Made by a program: the position numbers and the translations under genes. This document shows positions 46,427 through 54,516 of a stretch of 64,000 nucleotides of DNA, one piece after another. The notes below the pieces were generated by a model that made no database searches, was not told the origin of the DNA, and was given only the letters and a program-made list of their open reading frames with translations. Each line of letters opens with the position of its first letter. Position 1 is the stretch's first letter. The stretch is taken from contig NZ_NOYI01000011.1 in NCBI RefSeq assembly GCF_002258785.1, forward strand, positions 176,073-240,072, given 5' to 3'. This stretch comes from Rhodococcus sp. 06-235-1A. Its GTDB lineage: Bacteria; Actinomycetota; Actinomycetes; Mycobacteriales; Mycobacteriaceae.

Positions 46427-47337
46427 CCGAATCAAATCAAGAATACTCAGACGGCCACGAACAGCAACGCCGCGAATCGCAATTGACCCAGACGGCACTA
46501 TCTAGTTTCAATAATGCCCAAAATTCACGACTCAAACTCTTGATGACTAGGCTAACTCGACACTTACACGAGTTCGTGCGCGAGGTCCGGCTGACTGAAA
46601 AAGAGTGGCGTGTCGCTATCGAATTCCTTACCGAGGTCGGCCATGCTACCGATTCCGATCGACAAGAATTCATCCTACTCTCCGATGTCCTCGGAGTATC
46701 CATGCAAACTGTCATGGTGAACAACGAAGCCCATAGTAGTGCCACCGAAGCAACTGTTTTCGGTCCATTCTATGTTGAAAACTCCCCGCTCGTAGAACTT
46801 GGTGGTGACATCTCCGGCGGTGCACCAGGGAGACCTTGCTGGATAGAGGGTCGAATCACGTCGACGGACGGCTCGCCTGTTCCAGGCGCACGAATCGAAG
46901 TGTGGGAAGCCGACGAGAACGGACTGTACGACGTGCAGTATCCCGACCGACGTGTAGCAGGTCGCGCACATCTGCTCGCGGATGATGAAGGCAGGTATAG
47001 TTTTTGGGGCTTGACTCCTACTCCGTATCCGATCCCGTGCGACGGACCGGTAGGGCAGTTACTCGAAGCAACGCGTCGCTCTCCCATGCGGGCGAGTCAT
47101 TTGCACTTCATGGTGACCGCCCCAGGAAAAAGAACGCTGGCAACTCACATTTTCGTGCAGGGCGACAAATATCTGGAGACGGATAGCGTTTTCGGTGTGC
47201 GTAAATCCCTCATTGTCGATTTTATCGAAATGCCGAACAACTCAATTCCCCCTGGTGGTCGGGAAACGATAGCGTCCGGATGGACTTCCGCACGGTTCGA
47301 TATCGTCCTATCAACAAGCGCCTCACAGGTGACATAG
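46423..47337 (+). CDS. Intradiol ring-cleavage dioxygenase, hydroxyquinol 1,2-dioxygenase type
   Basis: 304 residues from GTG 46423. Iron(III) ligands are visible at the family spacing: Y169 (GLYDVQYP), Y202 ([12 protein letters not shown]), H226 and H228 (ASHLHFMV). The N-terminal helical dimer domain is present (residues 1-110, [20 protein letters not shown]). PYPIPxDGPVG and the coupled maleylacetate reductase favour hydroxyquinol over catechol as substrate. The gene is somewhat richer in A and T than its neighbours. It closes the operon. Confidence 0.92.
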   Translation: MTESNQEYSDGHEQQRRESQLTQTALSSFNNAQNSRLKLLMTRLTRHLHEFVREVRLTEKEWRVAIEFLTEVGHATDSDRQEFILLSDVLGVSMQTVMVNNEAHSSATEATVFGPFYVENSPLVELGGDISGGAPGRPCWIEGRITSTDGSPVPGARIEVWEADENGLYDVQYPDRRVAGRAHLLADDEGRYSFWGLTPTPYPIPCDGPVGQLLEATRRSPMRASHLHFMVTAPGKRTLATHIFVQGDKYLETDSVFGVRKSLIVDFIEMPNNSIPPGGRETIASGWTSARFDIVLSTSASQVT

Positions 47338-48094
47338 CATATATATGCGTACGTAAGCTGAAGAGCGCTGAGTTCGCTCCTTTGCGACCGCCGTATGCCA
47401 AACCGGGCCGGTAAGCCGCACTTGTTGATCACCTCCATTACCTGAACGCTCGCGGGCATATCCCACATACAAAAAACATCGTCAAGTTGGCACGTTGTGC
47501 CGTCCGGCAGACGAAACCTCCACGCCGACCATGTCAGATAAGACATCTTTACGCGGCCGGACGCGCGCTGCTGGTTACGAGTTCGACGCGGCATGGATTT
47601 CGCACCTGCCACATACATCGCGTGCGCCCACCGGACCTGGCTGGCGCGCCCCACAACTCCTGCCGGGGCGGTTTGGTCTACGCCGCAGCGATCACCGCGA
47701 AATGCGGGGCGGCGAATACGCCTCGTCGTCAAACGCAACCTCACGGTGCTGCTCGATTAGATCTGCTGTCGTAGATTCGGCGGGGCTGTAGCCGATCCCG
47801 AGAACCGGTGCCCGCCACTTTGGCCGGTCCAGGTCGTCGGGCCGTAGCACCGAATCCATCACCTGGATCGCCTTCGTGGAACCTGACCTTTCCTCGCCGG
47901 TATGGTTCGACAGGCTCGATCGGAACGATCGTTGATGCCTTCGGACTGTCAGTGGCTACGCTGACTGCGGAAGGCGGAGTACCAGTAGCAACGGACGTAG
48001 AGAGCACGCCAGGGTAAGGAAGTTCACATAGATTGAGGAACTGCCGCCCTGGCAAGGCCCGGCCCGGCCATCATCGACGACAGGGGATCGACGG
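47338..48094. other. Long region without a supported gene
   Basis: 757 bases after the dioxygenase stop, beginning with the AT-rich TAGCATATATATGCG. A plus-strand frame from 47531 (MSDKTSLRGRTRAAGYEF) runs about 85 residues without recognisable motifs. Codon use in the rest is poor. I see no attachment site, RNA gene or terminator with a T tract. Confidence 0.4.
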
Positions 48095-48436
48095 GTGACA
48101 ATGATGGCAGAACGCCCCGAATTCAGATCACCGAACACCGGCAGCAACTCCAAAGCCGAGTATTCCGAGCGCGACCACTCGATGATCGACTACGCGTTGC
48201 GGTGGGTGAACCACGGCGGCGGACCGGACAAGGACATCCGCGCCCGGTTCGGCATGACATCCCGAGAGTTCTACCGCGATATCGTCATGATTCGCGACCG
48301 CGACCGCGACCGCGACCGCGACCGCGACCGCGACCGCGACCGCGACCCCGGCAGCGTGTTCGGTCGCGGACTCAGTCCGGTCATGGTGGCCCGCATCAAA
48401 GCAATTGCGCGACGCCGTATGTGGGGCTCGTCGTGA
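48095..48436 (+). CDS. DUF3263-type small protein with an Arg-Asp repeat
   Basis: 113 residues from GTG 48095 (ATG 48101 possible). The core SERDHSMIDYALRWVNHGGG and DIRARFGMTSREFYRDIVM fits the actinobacterial DUF3263 pattern, a short helical domain of unknown function that resembles a DNA-binding module. It is followed by nine RD dipeptides encoded by the repeat at 48293-48346, then GLSPVMVARIKAIARRRMWG. The RD tract is not part of the family core. Confidence 0.7.
   Translation: MTMMAERPEFRSPNTGSNSKAEYSERDHSMIDYALRWVNHGGGPDKDIRARFGMTSREFYRDIVMIRDRDRDRDRDRDRDRDRDPGSVFGRGLSPVMVARIKAIARRRMWGSS
48293..48346. repeat. Nine tandem copies of CGCGAC inside the DUF3263 gene
   Basis: A 54-base perfect hexamer repeat encoding (Arg-Asp)9. 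The unit is a multiple of three, so copy-number change would lengthen or shorten the RD tract without a frameshift. Perfect repeat units suggest recent slippage expansion. Confidence 0.9.
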
Positions 48437-48675
48437 TCGTGCCGCGCAGCGTAGCATCAGCCCGGCGTTCGCATGCTGGGGAATGCAGTTGTCCCTGACT
48501 CGGTCCGAAGCTGCGGGTCCGTGGCGGAGCGGGGATTCCGACCTATGGAGACCCACGGTCTCGGCGATCGACGTGTCGGAGTGCGTGCTCGATGTACTAG
48601 TCGAGCTTCCTGTGAACTCTTTGGCACTCTTTGCTTTCAAGTCGGCCGTACTCGACGCCATCCTCTCCAGCATGA

Positions 48676-48975
48676 CTAACACGCGCAAGTGGACGGTTGT
48701 CCAGAGCCAGAAACGCTGTGGTCAGCGACCCATCCTGCGGCGAGGGTGCCGACCGACTTGCCAACCACGAGATGGGGGAGTCCACCGACCTGATCGACGA
48801 AGTGGTCAACGGCACTGTCCACTAGCTCTTGGCGCTCCTCTGCCGGCTGGTCCATCGGCATGTTCCACACGGCCGTCCACACTTGCCAACCCTGCAGAGC
48901 CAGCGCTCGCGCAGGCCAGAACAAACCCGGCCTGTCGATGTCGAACCGAGCGCCGGGTAGGCGCACGACAATCGG
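48676..48975 (-). pseudogene. Alpha/beta-hydrolase remnant
   Basis: The minus strand reads HPIVVRLPGARFDIDRPGLF, WPARALALQGWQVWTAVWN, then HLVVGKSVGTLAAGWVADHS. This is the first two thirds of a small actinobacterial alpha/beta hydrolase whose nucleophile elbow is VxxKSLG. After HSVS the frame is lost, and a shifted frame gives LALDNRPLARV, resembling the next segment. Its 5' end stops exactly where the methyltransferase remnant on the other strand begins. Confidence 0.6.
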
Positions 48976-50108
48976 ATGGTTCAGCCCTGAATGCACCTGG
49001 CACTCCAATGCTCGCGGCGACAAACGCCTCGCCGCGCAGATCTCGTTACTGTCAGACGACCTGCCGTCCGAGGCCGTACAGCGGTCGAGGGCGACGATGT
49101 GGGACGTCGTCCGGTTCACCGAGTACCACCGATACGAATTGGTTTTCGTCGGGAACGTCGTCGAGATTTACGCATGGCCTCTCTACAGGCCATGGATCGC
49201 GGCGATGCACGCCCTCGGTTCCGAACATCGCCTCATCTGCCTGGACTTTCGGGACACCAAGCTCCGCTTCTGGAAGGCCGGCAACCGGGCACTTGACTTC
49301 GAGACCGTGGTCCGTCCACCGGCAACCTGCTCTCGCTGCGGGCCCGTGCGTGCGCTGCAGGCCTGGAAGAACCCAGCGCTGGCTGTGGGCAAGTACCGCA
49401 GCCAGTACTCCTATCGATGCCCGCACGTGCGTGTGCCGATACCGTGCTCGAGCCCGACTGGCTGCCTGCATCGACCATCATCGACTGGACCAAGACTGGC
49501 CAGCGAATAGGGGATCGCACTCGTCCCCTGAAGCCGAAAACGATCGCACGAATTCAGGCCGGCATCGACCGCTACTGGGCACGGCCGCAGACCGAGGACG
49601 CGAGAGAAGGCGACGGCACGCTGTTCGACTACCGGCCGGCAAGATCACGGCCGTCTGAGGGGCAGGTCCCGGCACTAGAGCCCTTCGTGTCGGTGTTACG
49701 GGGCCAATCGAAGAATCATCGAACGTCAGAGGCGCTGTCGACCGTGTCCGCCGGCGGCCGCCACCACGCGGTGATCACCCCGTTCATCGCAGAGCTACGG
49801 GGCGGAGGTTCGACAGCACGATCGGTCAGCGACGCTCTCTGCACCGTGACCGCATCGGGCAACCACCACGGCCTGGTCGTCCCAGCTGCTGCTCACCATC
49901 GAAAGCCCACACGCCGACCGATCGCTGTCGAAGACCTGTGTTGAGAATGCTCGACGTAACGGAACTCAAAGGAGCAATGGGATTCGCGTCGACGTACGTT
50001 CTACGCGGGGGAACCAAGCAGCGAAATGTTCGGATGTGCGGAAACGCGGTTACCCCACCGACCTCGCGAGATATCGTGGGACTCGGCGTGCAGAGCTTGA
50101 GCCGTTGA
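48976..50108 (+). pseudogene. C5-cytosine DNA methyltransferase, 5'-truncated and frameshifted
   Basis: Three pieces in different frames. (1) 48976-49430: WFSPECTWHSNARGDKR (catalytic-Cys motif IV region), RSRATMWDVVRFTEYHRYEL and VFVGNVVEIYAW, where motif VI ENV reads GNV. (2) 49430-49944: STIIDWTKTGQRIGDRTRPL, KPKTIARIQAGIDRY, and target-recognition-like repeats ending PIAVEDL. (3) 49945-50108: RMLDVTELKGAMGFASTYVL and MCGNAVTPP, motifs IX and X. Motif I (the AdoMet-binding start) is missing, replaced by the hydrolase remnant. Not functional, but it suggests this place once held a modification or phage methylase. Confidence 0.75.
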
Positions 50109-50250
50109 CATCGGCCAAACAGTTGTTCTGTAGTTGCATTCATGGTTCCCGGGCAAAGGGGACGCACCGATTCTGTTGTCGTCGCCTCTCCTCCAGTTTG
50201 ATCATTGTCAGACCCCGTATATGCGGGTCCTGACGGAGATCGGAGAAGTC

Positions 50251-50862
50251 ATGAGCGACGACCGGGCTAGCCGAATCGATCCATCCAGGTTGCACTTGCT
50301 CGACATCGAGAACATGGTGTCCGGCGACGTTTCCGCTGTCCGATGCTCCGCCTGGTGGGGGGACTACGTCACCGATGTGGGCGTCGGAGAGCGTGACCAG
50401 ATTACGGTCGCCGCAGCCTGGCGACATGCCGCGCCGGCATTCTTCGCCGTCCCGGCGAACGCTCGGCGTATCGGTGTCACGTCCGCGCCGGATGCCGCGG
50501 ACCTCGCGTTGCTCGATTCGGTGGATGTGGAGAGGGTGGCTCACCAACACGATGAGGTGATCATCGCGTCCGGGGACCACATCTTCGCACCGCTTGCACG
50601 CGCGCTCCGGGCTGCCGGCGTTCGAGTCGTTCAGGTCGTTGCCTCCGGCGTCGGTGTGAGCGCCGAACTGTACTGCAGCTGTGACGATCTGATCCGTCTT
50701 CGTGGATCAAACCGTGTTGTCGAGGCGCGCTGCGAGCATCCGACGATCGCAGCGCGGCGTGTCCCACGTGCGTCCGAGCGCAGCTCGGGTGTCGCCGTGC
50801 TCGCAGCGCGGATGGCCGATAGTCGGCCGCAGTTACGGACTACCGATCGGGCAGCGCAATGA
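50251..50862 (+). CDS. NYN/PIN-like nuclease-domain protein
   Basis: About 203 residues from ATG 50251 (RBS GGAG; ATG 50221 also possible). The first strand is LHLLDIENMVSG with D18. Then come PDAADLALLDSVD (D81, D84) and VIIASGDHIFAPLARALRAAG (D109), followed by VRVVQVVASGVGVS. The spacing of acidic residues and the SGDxxFxPLxxxLxxxGxxV motif are those of NYN-domain (PIN-like) metal-dependent ribonucleases. The C-terminal 50 residues are basic and may bind nucleic acid. It overlaps the next gene by four bases (ATGA) and opens the seven-gene operon. Cleavage activity is inferred. Confidence 0.68.
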   Translation: MSDDRASRIDPSRLHLLDIENMVSGDVSAVRCSAWWGDYVTDVGVGERDQITVAAAWRHAAPAFFAVPANARRIGVTSAPDAADLALLDSVDVERVAHQHDEVIIASGDHIFAPLARALRAAGVRVVQVVASGVGVSAELYCSCDDLIRLRGSNRVVEARCEHPTIAARRVPRASERSSGVAVLAARMADSRPQLRTTDRAAQ

Positions 50863-52022
50863 GCGGGGAAAGCAGCGTGACGTCCTACGACGACGAGGAG
50901 CCAACGGTCTATCCGGACGGGTCGGTCGGCGGCGAAGTCGAGCGAGGGGGTGATGAATTGAGCGGCCAGTACGGGCCGAGTCGTTTCTCCCAGGCGCTCG
51001 TGTGGTGCGCCGGCCCGACGTACGTACGTACTGCGCCCGTTGGTACATGGACTCTGCTGCAGAGCGTCGGAGTAGCGGGTTTGTTCTCGACAATGATCGT
51101 CGCGCTCAGCGCGACGATCATTGCAGGGCTTGCCGACATGGGTCCTGTGTGGGCATCGATCGTCAGCGTCGTTGTTGCCGCCCTCTACTTTTCGTATCGC
51201 CGCCTCGTGGTGGCGACCGTGGCGTCCACGGTGTTCGCGCGGTCGCGACGAACCGGATCGCATCTCGTCAGTGTGGCCGTCATGGCGTCCGTGAGCGTGC
51301 TCACTGCCGGGACGGGTTCCTGGGTGTTCGGGATGGCGATCTTCGGGCAAGAGGTTCGCTCTCAGGTCGCGGTGAACGTGGCGATGCATCAACAAGACGA
51401 CTTGAACGAGTGGTACCGCAGCCGAGAAGCCAACCGCGATGTCGCGTCGAGGATGTACGCCGAGCAACTGGCGCAACCCGAGCAGATGCGAGACAGCCTG
51501 CAGGACGCAGTCTCCGGTCTCGAGATCCATGAGGTCGAAGCCCGGCGAATAGCGTTGTGCGAGAGAACGACGCCCGACTGCTCAAGTGGTACAGGCAACG
51601 TGTCGGTGGTCCCGAGGGCGGAGTCGGCGAGCAAAGAACTGTCTGATGTCATCGCTGAGCGCACCTCGGCCCAGCGACGGCTTGCCGAGTACACCGTCTT
51701 TCCAGTGCCTGCCCCCTTTGACGCAGTCCAACTTGCAACGTGCGGCTACCCGAAACAGACGACCGAGTTGACGCCCTACGATTCCGACCGCTGTCAGGGC
51801 ATGCTGCTGGTCGAATCGAGCGTCGACCAACTCACCCTCGAGCACCCACCCACGCGCTCAAGCAATGGGCTTCTCCCGCACCTCGAGGCATTCGGATCCC
51901 TGCTGTGGAACTCCGAGAACGCGGGCCCGGTCTGGCTCGTCGTGGTGGGACTGTTCCTCGTTCTGGTCAGCGTGGATCTCCTACCTCTGTTGTTTCTCGT
52001 GCAGAGCGGCCGACGCGGATGA
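50859..52022 (+). CDS. DUF4407-like membrane protein
   Basis: 387 residues. Acidic N-terminus (1-35), then hydrophobic helices near 68-92, 96-115 and 135-160, a long helical extracytoplasmic part (about 165-350, with paired Cys in CERTTPDCSSG and a LATCGYPKQT segment), and a final helix near 355-380. The order matches the first half of the kinase encoded next: RSQVAVNVAMHQQDDLNEWY parallels its coiled stalk. I assign it to the DUF4407-type group from this layout. It probably partners the kinase in the membrane as a sensor. Confidence 0.6.
   Translation: MSGESSVTSYDDEEPTVYPDGSVGGEVERGGDELSGQYGPSRFSQALVWCAGPTYVRTAPVGTWTLLQSVGVAGLFSTMIVALSATIIAGLADMGPVWASIVSVVVAALYFSYRRLVVATVASTVFARSRRTGSHLVSVAVMASVSVLTAGTGSWVFGMAIFGQEVRSQVAVNVAMHQQDDLNEWYRSREANRDVASRMYAEQLAQPEQMRDSLQDAVSGLEIHEVEARRIALCERTTPDCSSGTGNVSVVPRAESASKELSDVIAERTSAQRRLAEYTVFPVPAPFDAVQLATCGYPKQTTELTPYDSDRCQGMLLVESSVDQLTLEHPPTRSSNGLLPHLEAFGSLLWNSENAGPVWLVVVGLFLVLVSVDLLPLLFLVQSGRRG
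51091..51123. repeat. Perfect 14-base inverted repeat with 5-base loop inside the DUF4407-like gene
   Basis: CAATGATCGTCGCG, loop CTCAG, then CGCGACGATCATTG. It encodes part of the first membrane helix (TMIVALSATIIAG). A perfect 14-base-pair hairpin within coding sequence is not expected by chance and could slow ribosomes, affect mRNA decay or serve as a protein or RNase site. Confidence 0.85.
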
Positions 52023-52101
52023 CTTCTAGCTACTTCAACACCTGCGACCATCGTGATGCCGATCCCGTCGGCGTTCAGCAGCATTCGGAAAGGCCACGGC
52101 C

Positions 52102-54516
52102 ATGACAACCCCCACCCGACCGGACACGATCACTCGGCCCGGCCCCATCGCACGCTTTCTACTCGGTTGCTGCGGTGCCAACTGGATGCACATCAAGGAA
52201 AAAGCGGAGCTCAACTGGTACTGCAGCCTGGGGATGTCGGTCATCGTGACCTCGATCATCTCAGGCATTTCCGCAGTGCTGCTCGCTACCACTGGCTACT
52301 CGAATCTGCCGCTGGCGCTGGTGATTGCCATCGGAGTGGTGTGGACGATCGTCGTGTTCAACGTCGACCGCCTGATCGTTTCCCGGCCGCTTACCTCGTC
52401 GCGGTGGCAGAGCAAATTCAGCCTGTTCTTCGTGCGCTTCCTCCTCGCCGCGGGCATCGCGATCTTGATGGCCGAGGGCGTTGAGCTGACGCTTTTCGAC
52501 GACGAGATCTCAGCGCAGGTCGATCGAGACAACAATGCTGCAGCAGTCCGGCAGCAGAACGAGTACAACCAGGCTCGGCTCGATGCCAAGGCATCGGCAG
52601 AGCAGAGGTACAAAGAGCAAATCGAGTACCCGAACACAGCCGTCGACCGTCTCACGGCCTCGGTCGATGCCGCGACGAAACAGGTCGAGGACGCGAATCG
52701 CGTGCTCAAGTGCGAATCAAACCCGGCACCGGACTGCGAGACGGGAACCGGCATCCCGGGGCTCGGCGCAGAAGGGCAAGAGGCCTCCGCAGCCGTCGCG
52801 AGAGCAAACGAAGCGCTTCAGCGAGCAGTCGCTGCGCGCCAGGACTACACGGTGATACTCAAACCATCAGGCTTCACTCCCGATCAGTTGCAAGCGTGCG
52901 GCCAAGGACCGACGAGCACTGACCTGACACAGCAGGCCATCGATACATGCCAAGCACAGATTCTGGTCAGCGAACAGGTCAACGCTGTACCGGTACCCAG
53001 CGCGGCTGACACCAGCCAGAACGGGCTACTGCGTCGGATCGTCGCGCTGTCCTCACTTGCCTCCGGAGAACACGGAACCACTATCTGGGCAGTGCGCATC
53101 CTGTTGTTCATCGTGCTCGCCAGCATCGATCTGGTGCCGTTGACCGCGAAGTTCGTCGGCGGCACCACCGGTCATGACGCGCGGGTCCGCAAGGACAGCA
53201 TCGACGCGAACAACGAACTGGCTGAGAAGATCAACGACTCTGTGCACGCTGTTCCACACTTCCTGGAAAAGCAGAGGGGATGGAAGAAGCCCGCGGCCGA
53301 TCAACGCCGCGCGTTCTTCACCGACGTCTTCGAGAAACAAGCCGACGACATTCGGGGGCGCTGGCAATCCCCGACCAACGCCCGTGACGATGTTCTCGAC
53401 GAGCCGGAGACACTCGTCGACCCGGACTCCGAACCGACGAACGGTGTCGGACCCGGATACGTCCTCCGAACGACTGACGGGGACAAATTCCAGCTCGTGG
53501 AACCACTCCCGGACGCTCGAACACGGTGGTACGACCTCTGGCTGTGCACCAGAAAAGAGCGTGAGGACGAAGACCAAACGACTCGGGAGGAATACTTCGT
53601 AGCCAAGATCGGGAAAATCGATCCTGCGTTTGCGCCGGCGAAGCAGCCAGCGTTGAAAGGGCTCGAACGCGACGTTCTCGCTCGGCTCATTCCGTTGGGT
53701 CGGCACCATGTCGTCGACATAGTCAGTGGACAAGACGTGCAGCTGGACGACGATTCCGAGAGACCGTTCATCGTCATGAGGCACTACCCGCTGGGCGATA
53801 TGAAGAAGTACGTGGAGGACCGATGGGGTAACGAGGTGCCGATACTCCCACTGCTGGAGTTGATCCACCAGACGCTGGAAGCTCTGCTCGTGACGCACCG
53901 CGCCGGCTTCCTGCACCTCGACATCAAGCCTGCCAACGTCCTTGTCGACTTGATCAATGGAGAACCTCACGCTGTGCTCACCGACTTCGGTATCGCCGGA
54001 GCGACCCGCGCATTCGATCAAGCAGGGTTCACCGACATGGACTCCACCTTCACCGGCACGTACAACTACGCCGCGATCGAACAGATCCTCCCGGGGCGCG
54101 GACTCGGCCATCAAACGGCACTGTGCGACCTGTGGTCAGTGGGCGCAATGGTCTATCGGCTCATCTCGGGGGCGTACCCGCGTGACTTTGCCGAGTCCCG
54201 TTGGGTCGACATGCCCCTGCTCGACGACGGCAAAGTCGACCGCCGATCGGACGAGTACCGACGGTGGCTGGAAAAGACCAGGCCTGACGCGCCCCGGCTG
54301 GACGTCATCACCCCCGGTGTGCCTACGCCGCTTGCTGATCTCGTCGAACGATGGCTATCGAACAACCCGCTCGACCGAGTTGATCGCACTGCTCTGACGT
54401 TGGCCGAGGGTGAGAGCCTGTCCGACCCCGGTGCGCTGCTCGAGAACCGCGGTGACGAAGCCGTGATGTCGGACGCTCTGGCACGCCTCGACTCGACGGT
54501 CAGGGGCATACGATGA
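52102..54516 (+). CDS. Membrane Ser/Thr protein kinase fused to a DUF4407-like sensor
   Basis: 804 residues. Residues 1-350: DUF4407-like part with helices near 43-66, 70-90, 106-126 and 328-348 around a long coiled extracytoplasmic stalk (about 130-325) with Cys pairs. Residues 460-760: Ser/Thr kinase with K502 (YFVAKIGK), probable alphaC E522, catalytic D607 in HLDIKPANVLVD, D628 in DFGIAG, and GTYNYAAIEQ as the APE region. No glycine-rich loop GxGxxG is visible before K502. Other mycobacterial-type kinases have the sensor after the kinase; here the sensor is first. It overlaps the phosphatase gene by four bases. Confidence 0.85.
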   Translation: MTTPTRPDTITRPGPIARFLLGCCGANWMHIKEKAELNWYCSLGMSVIVTSIISGISAVLLATTGYSNLPLALVIAIGVVWTIVVFNVDRLIVSRPLTSSRWQSKFSLFFVRFLLAAGIAILMAEGVELTLFDDEISAQVDRDNNAAAVRQQNEYNQARLDAKASAEQRYKEQIEYPNTAVDRLTASVDAATKQVEDANRVLKCESNPAPDCETGTGIPGLGAEGQEASAAVARANEALQRAVAARQDYTVILKPSGFTPDQLQACGQGPTSTDLTQQAIDTCQAQILVSEQVNAVPVPSAADTSQNGLLRRIVALSSLASGEHGTTIWAVRILLFIVLASIDLVPLTAKFVGGTTGHDARVRKDSIDANNELAEKINDSVHAVPHFLEKQRGWKKPAADQRRAFFTDVFEKQADDIRGRWQSPTNARDDVLDEPETLVDPDSEPTNGVGPGYVLRTTDGDKFQLVEPLPDARTRWYDLWLCTRKEREDEDQTTREEYFVAKIGKIDPAFAPAKQPALKGLERDVLARLIPLGRHHVVDIVSGQDVQLDDDSERPFIVMRHYPLGDMKKYVEDRWGNEVPILPLLELIHQTLEALLVTHRAGFLHLDIKPANVLVDLINGEPHAVLTDFGIAGATRAFDQAGFTDMDSTFTGTYNYAAIEQILPGRGLGHQTALCDLWSVGAMVYRLISGAYPRDFAESRWVDMPLLDDGKVDRRSDEYRRWLEKTRPDAPRLDVITPGVPTPLADLVERWLSNNPLDRVDRTALTLAEGESLSDPGALLENRGDEAVMSDALARLDSTVRGIR

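Noticed and set aside
47145..47744. 199-residue minus-strand frame after the dioxygenase
   Set aside because: Half of it is antisense to the dioxygenase and the rest has no recognisable features.
48293..48346. Repeat array that might be read as a CRISPR
   Set aside because: Units are six bases, contiguous and without spacers; it is a coding microsatellite.
53053..54114. 353-residue minus-strand frame opposite the kinase
   Set aside because: Antisense shadow of the kinase domain with no motifs or ribosome site.
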